Assembly: GCF_019880385.1 (NCBI RefSeq)
Contig: NZ_CP082273.1
Location: 2,046,001 to 2,110,000, forward strand
Direction: 5' to 3'
DNA from: Nocardioides coralli
GTDB lineage: Bacteria; Actinomycetota; Actinomycetes; Propionibacteriales; Nocardioidaceae
Length of the DNA stretch: 64,000 nucleotides
In this document: in pieces, positions 1-9,063 of the stretch
How positions within the stretch are numbered: position 1 is the first letter of the stretch
Layout: each line of letters starts with the position of its first letter
Notes under the pieces: model-generated
What the model saw: the letters and a program-made list of their open reading frames with translations, nothing else
What the model was told of the DNA's origin: nothing
The model's database searches: none
Translations under genes and position numbers: made by a program

Positions 1-290
1 TGCGCCGGCTCCTCCCGGCAGGTGCCGAGCCGGACTTCCGCGACCCGTCGGGGACGATCCGTCTCGACCAGGTGCCGGTGCCACCCGCGTGGATCGGCCA
101 CCGCACCGTCGACCTGCAGCTGCAGACCAAGTCGCGCATCGCGTGGATCGACCGCCTCGGCGAGGGGATGCTGCCCACCCGGGAGACCGTGATCCAGGAG
201 GGTGACCTCCTGCACCTGGTGATGCGCGAGGAGAACGCCGCCCACGTCTACGAGGTCTTCGACCGCGGACCCGAGGAGCAGGAGTCATGA
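1..290 (+). CDS. TrkA-family potassium uptake protein, C-terminal part (5' end outside window)
   Basis: The frame is open from the first bases of the window, so the N-terminus lies upstream. The visible 95 or so residues read as a TrkA C-terminal (RCK_C) domain: an extended strand with GHRTVDLQ, then GEGMLPTRETVIQEGDLLHLVM, a pattern that in this family binds ligand and ends with a strand carrying a GD turn. TrkA proteins are cytoplasmic gating subunits of Trk/Ktr potassium channels. The gene overlaps the next trkA by ATGA, so the two are translationally coupled, like the ceoB-ceoC pair of mycobacteria. The expected N-terminal NAD-binding Rossmann domain cannot be seen here. Confidence 0.85.
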   Translation, partial: RRLLPAGAEPDFRDPSGTIRLDQVPVPPAWIGHRTVDLQLQTKSRIAWIDRLGEGMLPTRETVIQEGDLLHLVMREENAAHVYEVFDRGPEEQES

Positions 291-958
291 GGGTCGCCAT
301 CGCCGGAGCGGGGGCCGTCGGCCGCTCCATCGCCCGCGAGCTGATCACCAACGGTCACCAGGTGCTGCTCATCGACAAGAGCCCGGGGGCGATCAAGCCC
401 GAGCGGGTCCCCGACGCGGAGTGGCTGCTCGCCGACTCGTGCGAGCTCTCCTCCCTCGAGGAGGCCCGGCTCGACCGGTGTGACGTCGTCATCGCCGCGA
501 CCGGCGACGACAAGGTCAACCTCGTCACCTCGCTGCTGTCGAAGACGGAGTTCGCCGTCCCGCGCACCGTCGCCCGCGTCAACCACCCCAACAACGAGTG
601 GCTCTTCACGGAGGCCTGGGGCGTCGACGTCAACGTCTCGACCCCGCGCATCATGTCGGCGCTCGTGGAGGAGGCCGTCACCGTCGGCGACCTCGTCCGG
701 CTGTTCACGTTCCGGCAGGGCAACGCCAACCTGGTCGAGCTGACCCTGCCCTCGGACTCGCCGTACGTCGGCAAGCCCGCCGGCCTCATCCCGTTCCCCG
801 AGAACTGCGCGCTCGTCACGATCCTGCGCGACGGCCAGGTCTACACCCCCGACGCCGACCAGCCGGTCGAGTCGGGCGACGAGCTGCTCTTCGTCGTCAG
901 TGCCGACGTCGAGGAGGAGCTGGAGAAGCTGCTGGCGCCCTCGCTGCACGGAGGCTGA
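287..958 (+). CDS. trkA: TrkA-family potassium uptake regulatory protein
   Basis: This 223-residue protein has an N-terminal Rossmann fold (GAGAVGRSIARELITNGH, residues 6-23, followed by an acidic Asp at the end of strand 2, LLIDKS). A TrkA C-terminal domain follows from about residue 140 (VELTLPSDSPYVGKPAG, then SGDELLFVV). It should bind NAD(H) or ATP and gate a membrane Trk/Ktr potassium channel subunit from the cytoplasm. The length is normal for a single-unit RCK protein. Its ATG overlaps the stop of the upstream TrkA gene, so the two probably form a hetero-oligomeric ring. No channel subunit gene is visible in the window. It converges on the DUF3159 operon 12 bp downstream. Confidence 0.93.
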   Translation: MRVAIAGAGAVGRSIARELITNGHQVLLIDKSPGAIKPERVPDAEWLLADSCELSSLEEARLDRCDVVIAATGDDKVNLVTSLLSKTEFAVPRTVARVNHPNNEWLFTEAWGVDVNVSTPRIMSALVEEAVTVGDLVRLFTFRQGNANLVELTLPSDSPYVGKPAGLIPFPENCALVTILRDGQVYTPDADQPVESGDELLFVVSADVEEELEKLLAPSLHGG

Positions 959-970
959 GGGACAGCAGCC

Positions 971-1690
971 TCACGCCGGACGCGCCTCCACGGGGGTGCG
1001 ATTCCGGGCGAGGAGCCACACCATCGCGCCGAGGGCGGCCAGCTGGAGCGGCCAGCCCATGACGATCTTGAGGATGCCGAGCAGCGCGATCGCCGTGTCG
1101 GTGTCGATGCCGCCGCCGTTCCCGGCCAGCCACAGGGGGCCCTGCACGACCGCGCGCAGCACGCAGGGCAGCACCAGGAGCCACGTCAGGTTGGTGCAGA
1201 GCCGGACCACCTGGCGGTCCTGGTGCCAGGCCGTGGCGTCACCGGTGACGCCGCCGACCATGAAGCCGACGAGCGGCCAGCCGATCAGGCAGGTCACGGC
1301 CAGCAGCACGGCGTACCCGCTGTTGTAGAGGATGCCGGGGAGGAAGTAGGCCAGGGCCTGCTCGTCCTCGCTGGCCCCACCTCGGGCGGACATCGTGACG
1401 AAGAGCCAGCCGATGCCGATGCCGAAGAGCGCGTTGACGACGAACTGGACCGTCGACCGCTGGACGAGCCGCACCGCCAGCAGCACCAACGCAGCGGCCA
1501 CGCTGACCGTCAGCGCGGTGTAGAGCTCGCGCGTGGTCAGCCACAGGACGGTGAAGACGAGCGTCGGGGCCGCGGCCTCGGCCATCCCACGACGTCCTCC
1601 GAGGGCCTTCGACAGCTGGGCGCGGACCACCTGCTCGACGGTGTCGACACCCGCAGGGGTGGTGGAGGAGGCGGCGGGTTCAGGGCTCAT
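971..1690 (-). CDS. DUF3159 family membrane protein
   Basis: The 239-residue protein matches the DUF3159 pattern: a Gly/Arg segment (LGGRRGMAEAAAPTLVF) after a soluble N-terminus, then about six hydrophobic spans and a recurring GIGIGWLFV helix. No catalytic motif is visible, and the family has no established function. It is the last gene of a tightly packed operon dut - DUF3710 - OB-fold - DUF3159; its ATG overlaps the OB-fold gene stop by ATGA. The same neighbours occur together in mycobacteria and Streptomyces next to the trkA pair. I infer a membrane-envelope or transport role only from topology. Confidence 0.85.
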   Translation of the reverse strand: MSPEPAASSTTPAGVDTVEQVVRAQLSKALGGRRGMAEAAAPTLVFTVLWLTTRELYTALTVSVAAALVLLAVRLVQRSTVQFVVNALFGIGIGWLFVTMSARGGASEDEQALAYFLPGILYNSGYAVLLAVTCLIGWPLVGFMVGGVTGDATAWHQDRQVVRLCTNLTWLLVLPCVLRAVVQGPLWLAGNGGGIDTDTAIALLGILKIVMGWPLQLAALGAMVWLLARNRTPVEARPA

Positions 1691-2049
1691 GGCAGCAGCT
1701 CGTATCGCGGGTTGTGCATGGTGCGGGCATCCGCCGTGACGCCGATGCGGCCGGTGACCCGCATGGTGCGGCCCGGCTCGATGCCGACGATCTTGCGGCG
1801 GCCGAGCCAGATCACGGTCAGCACGCCGGACCCGTCGTAGAGCTCGGCCTCGAGAGCGGGTACGCCGCCGCGGGGCCGCAGCGTCACAGTGCGCAGCTGG
1901 CCGTTGACCGTCACCAGCTCCCGGTCGGGGGCCTCGGCGATGCTGAGCTCCGCCTTGTCGGCCAGGTGCCGGCGGACGTCCTCCGCGTGGAGGTCGCGGC
2001 CGCTGGCCCAGTCGCTGATGCGGGTGCGCAGCCGGCTCCGGCCCGCCAC
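1687..2049 (-). CDS. OB-fold nucleic-acid-binding domain protein
   Basis: The protein is 120 residues if started at the GTG at 2049. That codon follows the DUF3710 stop after one base and has GGAGGAG 7 nt upstream. An in-frame extension to 2157 lies inside DUF3710 and has random Arg/Pro composition, so I reject it. From about residue 45 the sequence LVTVNGQLRTVTLRPR leads into PALEAELYDGSGVLTVIWLGRR and RTMRVTGRIG, the five-strand OB fold seen in tRNA-anticodon/RecG-wedge-like domains. The function is unknown; binding of single-stranded nucleic acid is the family expectation. It is coupled to the DUF3159 gene by a 4-bp overlap. Confidence 0.85.
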   Translation of the reverse strand: MAGRSRLRTRISDWASGRDLHAEDVRRHLADKAELSIAEAPDRELVTVNGQLRTVTLRPRGGVPALEAELYDGSGVLTVIWLGRRKIVGIEPGRTMRVTGRIGVTADARTMHNPRYELLP

Positions 2050-2050
2050 C

Positions 2051-2743
2051 TCAGGACTCCTCCGGGGCCGGGGCGGCCGTCGGTCCCTCCTGGGGACCCA
2101 GCCGCCGGGCCTGGTCGGGCAGCACCACGGGAAGCGGGTCACCGACCGGCATGGCACCGCTGCCGCGGCGTACGGCGAGCTGGCTGAGGGCCTGCTCCCA
2201 TGGGCCCGCCGCGTCGGCGTCCACCGCGGGCTTGCCGAGGAAGGTGGCGCGCAGCATCCACCGGGAGCCGTTGATGCCGACGATGCGGGAGGACTGCTGA
2301 CCCGTCCGGCCGTCGGCGGTCTTCACCGTCAGCTGGCACTGCAGCTCGGTGCCGAACCGTCCCTCCTGCTCGGTGGCGGTGCCGCCGCGGCGTGCCATGT
2401 CGGCCGCGAGCTGGGGGCGGACCTCGCTCCACAGGTCACCGTGACGGGGGGCGGCGAAGGCGCGGAGCTCGAGGGCTCCGTCGGTCCCGGCGAGGACGAC
2501 CGACTGCACCTGCTCGGTGCGCTCGTCGACCTGGATGCGCAGCTCGCTGCCCGGCACGGGAGGGACCAGCAGCGAGCCGAGGTCGACACGCTCGACGCCG
2601 TCGTCCTCGACGTCCTCGGCGTCCAGCGGGCCCTCGCGGTGCACCGACGGGGCGGCGTCAGAGACCGGGGTCTCCTCGGGCGCCGGCGCCTCCGCGGCGG
2701 TGTCCGGGGCGTCCGCGGCGGCGGACTTGCGTCGGAACCTCAC
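2051..2743 (-). CDS. DUF3710 family protein
   Basis: This 230-residue soluble protein starts with a basic patch (MRFRRKSAA) and an acidic, Ala/Pro-rich linker of about 50 residues. A conserved DUF3710 core follows, with [17 protein letters not shown], and a later [18 protein letters not shown] strand-turn. The family is found almost only in actinobacteria beside dut, as here: its GTG overlaps the dut stop by GTGA and the OB-fold gene follows after one base. No catalytic residues are evident. The biochemical role is not established, and conserved linkage to dUTPase is the main clue. Confidence 0.88.
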   Translation of the reverse strand: MRFRRKSAAADAPDTAAEAPAPEETPVSDAAPSVHREGPLDAEDVEDDGVERVDLGSLLVPPVPGSELRIQVDERTEQVQSVVLAGTDGALELRAFAAPRHGDLWSEVRPQLAADMARRGGTATEQEGRFGTELQCQLTVKTADGRTGQQSSRIVGINGSRWMLRATFLGKPAVDADAAGPWEQALSQLAVRRGSGAMPVGDPLPVVLPDQARRLGPQEGPTAAPAPEES

Positions 2744-3234
2744 TGCACTCCTTCTGCTCCAGGGCGGTCGGGACGGCCGAACCCTCCGGTAGAACCGTAG
2801 CCCCCGGCGCCACGGACCGACTCGGGGAGTTCGGCGACCTCCACGAAGCGCGCCCGCTCGACCCGCTGGACCACCAGCTGGGCGATGCGGTCCCCGCGCC
2901 GCAGCTCGACCGGCTCGGTGGTGTCGTGGTTGATCAGCATCACCTTCACCTCGCCGCGGTAGCCCGCGTCGACGGTCCCGGGCGCGTTGACGATCGACAC
3001 CCCGTGCCGGGCGGCCAGTCCGGAGCGCGGGTGGACCAGCGCGACGTACCCCTCGGGCAGGGCGACGGCGATGCCGGTGGGCACCAGGGCCCGCTCCCCC
3101 GGCTTCAGGGTCACGTCGACGGTGGTGAGGAGGTCGGCACCGGCGTCCCCCGGGTGGGCGTAGGCGGGCGGTGGCAGGTCGGCATCGAGCCGCACCAGCA
3201 GGACGTCGAGGTCGCCGGGCGAGTGGTCGGACAC
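2740..3234 (-). CDS. dut: Deoxyuridine 5'-triphosphate nucleotidohydrolase (dUTPase)
   Basis: dUTPase hydrolyses dUTP to dUMP and pyrophosphate in the cytoplasm, keeping uracil out of DNA and supplying dUMP for dTMP synthesis. The trimeric-family motifs are all present: [20 protein letters not shown], a [10 protein letters not shown] uracil loop, [10 protein letters not shown] and the Gly-rich C-terminal arm [14 protein letters not shown] chose the GTG at 3234 (164 residues) over an in-frame GTG at 3255 because a TAGGGT -10 element lies at 3248-3243, 8 nt before it. That would make the mRNA leaderless. It is the first gene of the operon with DUF3710, the OB-fold gene and DUF3159, and is divergent from the DUF3093 gene. 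Confidence 0.96.
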   Translation of the reverse strand: MSDHSPGDLDVLLVRLDADLPPPAYAHPGDAGADLLTTVDVTLKPGERALVPTGIAVALPEGYVALVHPRSGLAARHGVSIVNAPGTVDAGYRGEVKVMLINHDTTEPVELRRGDRIAQLVVQRVERARFVEVAELPESVRGAGGYGSTGGFGRPDRPGAEGVQ

Positions 3235-3288
3235 GGGGCGTGACCCTACCCGCACCCCGGCACCGGACCGCTCCTACGATGGCTCATC

Positions 3289-3741
3289 GTGGAGAACGCG
3301 GTCGAGTACGCCGAGCGGCTGACCGTGCCGCTGCGCTGGTGGGTGCAGGCGACGATGCTCGTGGCCAGCCTGTGGCTGGCGCTCGTGGTGGCACTGCCCG
3401 TTGGTCTGGCGTGGGTGCTGAGCGCCGTCGGCATGCTGCTGGCCGCGTCGCTGCTGAGCGCCTACGGCGCCGCCCGCATCAGCGTCGCCGACGGCGAGCT
3501 GCGCGTCGGCCGGGCCCGCATCGGCGCGGAGCACGTCGGCACCGCCCGTGCCTTGGACGCCGAGGCGACCCGACGGAGGTCGGGGGTCGAGGCGGACGCC
3601 CGCGCCTTCCTGCTGCTGCGGCCCTACCTCAAGCGGGCCGTCGAGGTGGAGATCACCGACCCGGCCGACCCCACGCCGTACTGGCTCGTCAGCACCCGGC
3701 ACCCCGAGGAGCTGGCGCGGGCGATCACATCGCTCGGCTAG
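3289..3741 (+). CDS. DUF3093 family membrane protein
   Basis: The 150-residue protein has two closely spaced membrane helices at about residues 20-60 (ending GMLLAASLLSAYGAARI) followed by a soluble domain. That domain carries the DUF3093 signatures DGELRVGRARIGAEHVG and the C-terminal YWLVSTRHPEELARAI. This layout resembles PH-like membrane-anchored domains. The family is actinobacterial and usually lies beside dut, here divergently across 54 bp. TACGAT at 3275-3280 sits 8 nt before the GTG, so the transcript may be leaderless. No function is established. Confidence 0.85.
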   Translation: MENAVEYAERLTVPLRWWVQATMLVASLWLALVVALPVGLAWVLSAVGMLLAASLLSAYGAARISVADGELRVGRARIGAEHVGTARALDAEATRRRSGVEADARAFLLLRPYLKRAVEVEITDPADPTPYWLVSTRHPEELARAITSLG

Positions 3742-3831
3742 GGTCCGGGTTCCGACCCGCCCGTCGCGGGACCTGCTCAGCCACCTCCCCACGCCGGGCA
3801 CTCCTTCGTCGGGCTCGGCTAGGGTCGGTGC

Positions 3832-4149
3832 ATGGCCAAGGACTCTGGTGGATCGAAGGTCTGGACCCTGATGTCGATGGTGTCGGTGCTCGGCGCCGCC
3901 ACCGTCTCGAAGAAGGTCCTGACCACCGGCTGGAAGAAGGCGACGGGCAAGACCCCGCCGCAGAACCCTGCCGACCCCGACGTGGCGGTGCGGGAGGCGG
4001 TCGCCTGGGCCGCCGTCAGCGGTGCACTCATCGGGTTGGCCCGGATGTTCGCCGCGCGACGCGCCGCCGGCTACTACCAGAAGTCGACCGGGCACCTTCC
4101 CCCGGGACTGGGTCACGGCGAGGACGAGGACCAGGGCTTCACGCCCTGA
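3832..4149 (+). CDS. DUF4235 family small membrane protein
   Basis: This 105-residue protein has two predicted hydrophobic segments (around residues 12-28 and 60-78). Between them is the DUF4235 signature, in which a Lys-rich stretch KVLTTGWKKATGKTPP is followed by NPADPDVAVREAVAWA. It is a common small actinobacterial membrane protein of unknown function. A TAGGGT box at 3820-3825 ends 6 nt before the ATG, consistent with a leaderless message. The same GCTAGGGTC string also occurs at the end of the preceding gene. It converges on the DUF4193 gene. Confidence 0.82.
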   Translation: MAKDSGGSKVWTLMSMVSVLGAATVSKKVLTTGWKKATGKTPPQNPADPDVAVREAVAWAAVSGALIGLARMFAARRAAGYYQKSTGHLPPGLGHGEDEDQGFTP

Positions 4150-4179
4150 CGGGACCCCTGACGGGGACCGGGGAGACGC

Positions 4180-4470
4180 TCAGGCGCAGTCCCGGCAGAT
4201 CATCTTCTTCTCGTCCGCGAGCTGGCTGCGGTGGCGGACCAGGAAGCAGCTCATGCAGGTGAACTCGTCCTCCTGCTTGGGCTTGACCTCGACGGCGAGC
4301 TCCTCGTGGGAGAGGTCGGCGCCGGGCAGCTCGAAGGACTCCGCGGCCTCGGCCTCGTCCTCGTCGACCTTGCCGGAGTTCTTGTCGTGGCGACGCGCCT
4401 TGAGCTCTTCGATGCTCTCCTCGGACTGCTCTTCGTCAGTCTTGCGCGGCGCGTCGTAGTCGGTCGCCAT
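4180..4470 (-). CDS. DUF4193 family zinc-ribbon protein
   Basis: I start the gene at the ATG at 4470 (96 residues, MATDYDAPRKTDEEQ), which has GGAG 7 nt upstream; the in-frame extension to 4509 has no support. The middle is strongly acidic. The C-terminus carries CMSCFLV and MICRDCA, a pair of Cys-x2-Cys knuckles that should bind one zinc ion. This is the short DUF4193 family, ubiquitous in actinobacteria and located near dut and suhB in mycobacteria. Its size, acidity and zinc ribbon recall RNA-polymerase-binding factors, but that is only a resemblance. The function is unassigned. Confidence 0.88.
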   Translation of the reverse strand: MATDYDAPRKTDEEQSEESIEELKARRHDKNSGKVDEDEAEAAESFELPGADLSHEELAVEVKPKQEDEFTCMSCFLVRHRSQLADEKKMICRDCA

Positions 4471-4602
4471 CTTCTCCACTCCCCTGAGCCGCCCGCTGGG
4501 CGCCATCACGTCGTCTGCGTCGGCGCCAGATTGTGCACCATCCGGTCAGGGCACCGCACACCGGTTCACCCAGTGTCCGCGAGAACCGTTCCGGGGCGTG
4601 AC

Positions 4603-5427
4603 CTATTCCCGGGGTTCGATCACGAATCCGCAGTCGGCCAGCAGGGCCGTGAACTCGTCCCAGCCGGCCGCCGGCGCTGCAGCCACCACGCTGCCCGGCT
4701 GCCCCTCACACGGCGCCACCAGCGAGCCGGGCAGCAGGGCGAAGGTGGCTCCGGCCTCGGCCGCGACCAGGGCACCTGCGCTCCAGTCCCACGGGTGGGG
4801 CCCCTCCTCGACGTAGCCGTCCGCGGCGCCCTCCGCGACGTGGCACAGGTCGAGGGCGCACGAGCCCATGCGGCGTACGTCGCGCACCCGCGGCAGCAGC
4901 CGCGCGACCCGCTCCGCCTGGCCGGCACGGACCTCCCGGTCGTAGCCGAACCCGGTCAGCACCAGCCGCTGCTGGACCGGGGGGACGTCACGGACGCGCA
5001 GCGGGACCCCGTCGCGGGTGGCACCGCCGCCGAGGACGGCGGCGTACTCGACGCCTGTGGCGACGTTGTGGACCACCCCCGCGACGACCCGGCCGTCGAC
5101 CTCGGCCGCCATCGAGACCGCGTACTCGGGGATCCCGTAGAGGTAGTTGACGGTCCCGTCGATGGGGTCGACCACCCACCGGACCGGGGAGGTCCCGACG
5201 TGGTCGTCCCCCTCCTCGCCGAGGATCGAGTCGTCCGGGCGCGCCTCGAGCACCAGGCTGCGGATCAGGCGTTCGCTCGCGCGGTCCGCCTCCGTGACCA
5301 CGTCGACGCTGCTGCTCTTGGTGTCGGCCACGGTGACGCCGTGGCTGCGGTGCTGGCGGACCAGCTCGGCCGCCTGCCGCGCCACCGAGCACGCGACGTC
5401 GAGCAGCTCGGCGGGGTCGGGCGTCAC
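4603..5427 (-). CDS. suhB: Inositol monophosphatase family protein
   Basis: The enzyme removes phosphate from inositol 1-phosphate and related sugar phosphates with Mg2+, supplying myo-inositol for phosphatidylinositol or mycothiol. The family metal-binding motifs are present: VTEAD (near residue 45), GEEG, the [12 protein letters not shown] motif and the C-terminal [16 protein letters not shown]. The GTG at 5427 overlaps the ferrochelatase stop as GTGA and gives a normal 274 residues. The longer in-frame start at 5502 reads into the upstream gene and adds only Arg/Pro-rich sequence. It is co-transcribed downstream of the ferrochelatase gene. Confidence 0.92.
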   Translation of the reverse strand: MTPDPAELLDVACSVARQAAELVRQHRSHGVTVADTKSSSVDVVTEADRASERLIRSLVLEARPDDSILGEEGDDHVGTSPVRWVVDPIDGTVNYLYGIPEYAVSMAAEVDGRVVAGVVHNVATGVEYAAVLGGGATRDGVPLRVRDVPPVQQRLVLTGFGYDREVRAGQAERVARLLPRVRDVRRMGSCALDLCHVAEGAADGYVEEGPHPWDWSAGALVAAEAGATFALLPGSLVAPCEGQPGSVVAAAPAAGWDEFTALLADCGFVIEPRE

Positions 5428-6512
5428 GCCGGCTCGCCGCCGACGGTCGGCAGCTCCTGGCGCGGGTTGGGGCAGCAGTGGGGTGCGCACCGGTCCCAGC
5501 ACGGGGGCAGGCTGCCGAGGGCGCGGCGCTCGGGGTCCTCACCCCGCTCGGCGGCGGCTCGCTCGACGAGAAGGTCGCGCACGGTCGCGACGAAGCGCGG
5601 GTCGACGCCCGGTGTCGCGGCACGGGCGGCGGGGAGGCCGAGCTTCTCGGCCGTGGTCATCGCCTCGGTGTCGAGGTCGTAGATGACCTCCATGTGGTCG
5701 GACACGAAGCCCAGCGGCACCATCACCACCCCCGCTGTGCCGTGGCGCGACAGCATCTCGAGGTGGTCGTTGATGTCGGGCTCGAGCCACGGGACCGACG
5801 GCGGTCCAGAGCGGGAGCAGAACACCAGGTCGTGGGGTGGCCGCCGGCCGGTCTCCTGGCGCACCCGCTCGACCACCTCGGCCATGGCGCTGGCGTGCTG
5901 CTTGACGTAGGCGCCGCCGTCGGGGCCGCTGCTGTCGTTCATGGCCTCGGGGATCGAGTGGGTGACGAAGGCCAGGTGGGTCCCCTCGTGCACCCGCTCC
6001 GGCAGCTCGGCCATCGCGGCCAGCGTCGCGTCGACGACCGACTCCAGGAAGCCAGGGTGGTTGAAGTAGTGGCGCAGCCGGTCCAGCCGCGGCGCTCCCG
6101 GCACGGCCGTCGCGGCCGCCGCCAGGTTCTCGCGGTACTGCCGGCACCCGGAGTACGACGAGTAGGCGCTGGTCACGAAGCACGCGGCCCGCTGCACCCC
6201 GTCGGCTGCCATCTCCCGCATCGCGTCGGTCAGGTAGGGGTCCCAGTTGCGGTTGCCCCAGTAGACGGGGAGGTCGATCCCGGCCCCGGCGAGGTCCTCG
6301 CGGATGGCCGCCAGGAAGTCGCGGTTCTGGTCGTTGATCGGGGAGCGCCCGCCGAAGAGGTGGTAGTGCTCCCCCACCTCCGCCAGCCGCTCGCGGGGGA
6401 TGTTGCGGCCCCGGGTCACGTTCTCCAGGAAGGGGAGGACGTCGTCGGGCTTCTCGGGGCCGCCGAACGACACCAGCAGGAGGGCGTCGTACGGGCTGAC
6501 GTCTGGGCTCAT
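5424..6512 (-). CDS. hemH: Ferrochelatase (probably coproporphyrin ferrochelatase)
   Basis: This 362-residue enzyme inserts Fe2+ into a porphyrin. In actinobacteria the substrate is normally coproporphyrin III, and the gene is then also called cpfC. Visible signatures are LLVSFGGPE near the N-terminus, the metal-binding His in [11 protein letters not shown], and [17 protein letters not shown]. Three or four Cys close to the C-terminus ([10 protein letters not shown]) fit the [2Fe-2S] cluster of the actinobacterial enzymes. I chose the ATG at 6512 because TACGAT at 6525-6520 is spaced 7 nt from it, matching the leaderless pattern; the ATG at 6521 would overlap that box. suhB follows with a GTGA overlap. 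Confidence 0.95.
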   Translation of the reverse strand: MSPDVSPYDALLLVSFGGPEKPDDVLPFLENVTRGRNIPRERLAEVGEHYHLFGGRSPINDQNRDFLAAIREDLAGAGIDLPVYWGNRNWDPYLTDAMREMAADGVQRAACFVTSAYSSYSGCRQYRENLAAAATAVPGAPRLDRLRHYFNHPGFLESVVDATLAAMAELPERVHEGTHLAFVTHSIPEAMNDSSGPDGGAYVKQHASAMAEVVERVRQETGRRPPHDLVFCSRSGPPSVPWLEPDINDHLEMLSRHGTAGVVMVPLGFVSDHMEVIYDLDTEAMTTAEKLGLPAARAATPGVDPRFVATVRDLLVERAAAERGEDPERRALGSLPPCWDRCAPHCCPNPRQELPTVGGEPA

Positions 6513-6519
6513 GGACGCC

Positions 6520-6561
6520 ATCGTATTGAGCGCGCTCCAACGGCGGGGTCGGCCGTAGGCT
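6520..6561. promoter_or_regulatory. Divergent promoter pair with palindromic operator candidate
   Basis: Two back-to-back -10 elements are visible: TACGAT (6525-6520, minus strand) for hemH and TAGGCT (6556-6561, plus strand) for the MFS gene. Between them at 6528-6537 is the perfect 10-bp palindrome GAGCGCGCTC, extended to the imperfect 15-mer TTGAGCGCGCTCCAA (6526-6540). Its position over the hemH core promoter would suit a dimeric repressor of TetR or similar type. No such regulator is encoded nearby, so this is inference. Confidence 0.45.
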
Positions 6562-6570
6562 CTGCTCGCC

Positions 6571-7758
6571 ATGCTCGACAGCTACCGACGGATCCTCAGC
6601 GTCCCGGGGGGACTCCGGTTCTCGACCGCCGCCTTCGTCGCGCGGCTGCCGATCTCGATGATGGGCCTGGGCATCGTGCTGCTGGTCGCCGCCGGCACCG
6701 GCTCCTACGGCCTCGCGGGCTCGGTGTCTGCGGCGTACGTCGTGGCGAACGCGACCCTGTCGATCCTGCAAGGACGGCTGCTCGACCGGCTGGGGCAGGC
6801 CCGCGTGCTGGCGCCGGCCGCCGTGCTGTTCACGTTCTCGTCGGGGCTCCTCGTGGTGTCGGTGGACGCGGGCTGGGCCCGCTGGGCCACCTACCTGCTG
6901 GCCGCCTGCTCCGGAGCCACCCTGCCGGCCGCGGGCGCCTGCGTCCGCGCCCGCTGGTCCTACGTCCTCGCCGGGCGACCCGCCGACCTGCAGACCGCCT
7001 TCGCCCTCGAGGCGGTGGTCGACGAGGCGGTCTTCATCACCGGCCCGATCCTGGTCACCCTCCTCGCCACCGCCATCGACCCGGGCGTCGGGCTGGCGGC
7101 GGCGGTGGCCAGTGGTCTGGTCGGCACGCTCGCGCTGGCCCTCCAGCGCCGCACCGAGCCGCCGGTGAGCGCGGCTGCCGAGGACGACCCGGCGGCGGCG
7201 CGCGCCGGCCTCCCGTGGCGGACGCTGGTGCCGTTGCTCGCCGTCGCCGTCGGTCTCGGGTGCCTCTTCGGCGCCGCTGAGGTCGTGACCGTCGCCTGGG
7301 CGGAGGAACGCGGCAACCAGGTGTACGCCGGACCGCTGCTGGCCCTCTGGGCGCTCGGCAGCCTCGCGGCCGGCGTGGTGACGGGGGCCGTCCACTGGCG
7401 GCAGGGGCCCGCGGTGCGGCTGCGGTGGGGCGCGGCGGGGATGTGCGCGGCCATGGCGCCGCTGTCGTTCATCGGGTCGGTGCCGATCATGGGCCTCGCG
7501 CTCCTGGTCGGTGGGCTCGCGATCGCCCCGACCCTGATCGCGGCGACGTCGCTGACCGAGCAGGTCGTCCCCCCGGCTCGGCTGACCGAGGGGATGACCG
7601 TCCTGCAGACCGCCATCGTGGGGGGCGTCGCCCCGGGCGCGGCGGTGGCTGGCCTGGTCGTCGACCGGGCCGGGTCCGGGCCGGCGTACCTCGTGGCGCT
7701 GGCGGCTGGAGCGGTGGCGGCGGTGGCGGCCCAGGCCGTGCCACGCTCCGGTCAGTAG
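6571..7758 (+). CDS. MFS transporter
   Basis: The 395-residue protein shows the twelve hydrophobic spans of a major facilitator, with a basic loop after helix 2 ([14 protein letters not shown], the motif A position) and a central charged loop near residues 200-215. The [12 protein letters not shown] loop and the loss of most charged residues within helices suggest a drug or metabolite efflux protein rather than a sugar symporter. The substrate is unknown. TAGGCT at 6556-6561 lies 9 nt before the ATG. It diverges from hemH across a 58-bp region containing a palindrome. The stop is 9 bp before the next gene, which has its own -10 box. Confidence 0.85.
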   Translation: MLDSYRRILSVPGGLRFSTAAFVARLPISMMGLGIVLLVAAGTGSYGLAGSVSAAYVVANATLSILQGRLLDRLGQARVLAPAAVLFTFSSGLLVVSVDAGWARWATYLLAACSGATLPAAGACVRARWSYVLAGRPADLQTAFALEAVVDEAVFITGPILVTLLATAIDPGVGLAAAVASGLVGTLALALQRRTEPPVSAAAEDDPAAARAGLPWRTLVPLLAVAVGLGCLFGAAEVVTVAWAEERGNQVYAGPLLALWALGSLAAGVVTGAVHWRQGPAVRLRWGAAGMCAAMAPLSFIGSVPIMGLALLVGGLAIAPTLIAATSLTEQVVPPARLTEGMTVLQTAIVGGVAPGAAVAGLVVDRAGSGPAYLVALAAGAVAAVAAQAVPRSGQ

Positions 7759-7767
7759 GGTCGGGAC

Positions 7768-9060
7768 GTGGAGTGGCGCAACTGGTCCGGGCTGGCCACG
7801 GCCCGCCCCGAGATCGTCCTCACCCCCCGCACTCCGGCCGACGTCGAGTCCGCGGTCCGCGACGCCCGAGGCGCTGGCTCCACGGTGAAGATGGTCGGCA
7901 CCGGACACAGCTTCACCGCGATCGCCGCCCCCGAGCACACACTGCTCCTGCCCCACCAGCTGGCCGGGATCACGGCCGTCGACCGCCGTGCCATGACCGT
8001 CACGGCACTCGCCGGCACGCCCCTGCACCGGCTCAACCACGAGCTGGAGCAGCTGGGGCTGTCGCTGGCCAACATGGGCGACATCGCCGAGCAGACGCTC
8101 GCCGGGGCGGTGTCGACCGGCACCCACGGGTCGGGCGGCACAGCGATGGGTCTGGCCAGCCAGCTCGCCGGGCTCGAGCTGGTCACCGGCACCGGGGAGG
8201 TCGTCGTCGCGAGCGAGACCGAGAACCCGGACGTCTTCGACCTGGCCCGGATCGGACTCGGCGCCCTGGGCGTGCTGACCACCCTGACGTTCCGGGTACT
8301 GCCGCTCTTCCGGTTGCGGGCGCACGAGCGCCCGGCCTCGTGGGATGAGGGCATGGGCTCACTGCTGGAGCTGGCCGCGAGCCACGACCACCTCGACGCC
8401 TACTGGTTCCCGCACACCGACCGGATGCTCCTCAAGACCAACGACCGGGTCACCAGCGAGGGCTCCCCGCTCCCCCGCTGGCGGTCCTGGGTCGAGGACG
8501 AGCTGCTGGCCAACCACGTCTTCGGTGCCGTCAACCGCGTGGGAGCCCTGGTCCCGCCCGCCGTTCCCACCCTCAACCGGGCCTCGGCACGGCTGCTCGG
8601 CGACCGCACCTACACCGACGTCGCGCACCGCGTCCTCACCGCGTCGCGGCGCGTGCGCTTCCGCGAGATGGAGTACGCCGTGCCGGCCGACGCAGCCGTC
8701 TCGGCCCTCACCGAGGCGCGCCGTGCCGTGGACGCCTCGTCGTGGCGGATCGGCTTCCCCGTCGAGATCCGGGTCGGCCCGGGTGACGACGTGCCGTTGT
8801 CGACGGCTCACGGTCGGGACACCGCCTACCTCGCGTTCCACACCTGGGTGGGGTCCGACCACGTGCCCTACTTCACGGCCGTGGAGCGGATCATGCGCGA
8901 CCACGGCGGCCGGCCACACTGGGGCAAGGTCCACACCCTGACCGCCGCCGAGCTGGCGCCGGCGTACCCGCGCTTCGGGGAGTTCCTGGCCCTGCGCGAG
9001 CGCCTGGACCCCGACCGGGTCTTCGCCAACGACCACCTCAGGCGCGTCCTCGGCGACTGA
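7768..9060 (+). CDS. D-arabinono-1,4-lactone oxidase family FAD-linked oxidase
   Basis: This is a 430-residue VAO/ALO-family flavoprotein. The N-terminal FAD-binding domain shows TPRTPADVESAVRDAR, the pyrophosphate loop VGTGHSF and the STGTHGSG loop. The C-terminal ALO domain ends with HWGKVHTL and LDPDRVFANDHLRRVLG, both typical of aldonolactone and alditol oxidases. It should oxidise a sugar lactone or sugar alcohol with O2 or another acceptor; the exact substrate cannot be read. TAGGGT at 7756-7761 lies 6 nt before the GTG. It converges on the cation-channel-like gene with 3 bp between the stops. Confidence 0.9.
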   Translation: MEWRNWSGLATARPEIVLTPRTPADVESAVRDARGAGSTVKMVGTGHSFTAIAAPEHTLLLPHQLAGITAVDRRAMTVTALAGTPLHRLNHELEQLGLSLANMGDIAEQTLAGAVSTGTHGSGGTAMGLASQLAGLELVTGTGEVVVASETENPDVFDLARIGLGALGVLTTLTFRVLPLFRLRAHERPASWDEGMGSLLELAASHDHLDAYWFPHTDRMLLKTNDRVTSEGSPLPRWRSWVEDELLANHVFGAVNRVGALVPPAVPTLNRASARLLGDRTYTDVAHRVLTASRRVRFREMEYAVPADAAVSALTEARRAVDASSWRIGFPVEIRVGPGDDVPLSTAHGRDTAYLAFHTWVGSDHVPYFTAVERIMRDHGGRPHWGKVHTLTAAELAPAYPRFGEFLALRERLDPDRVFANDHLRRVLGD

Positions 9061-9063
9061 GGC

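Noticed and set aside
5539..8325. A 928-codon minus-strand frame spanning ferrochelatase, MFS and oxidase genes
   Set aside because: It crosses three well-supported genes in the wrong frame, shows low-complexity Arg/Gly/Gln and no start signal.
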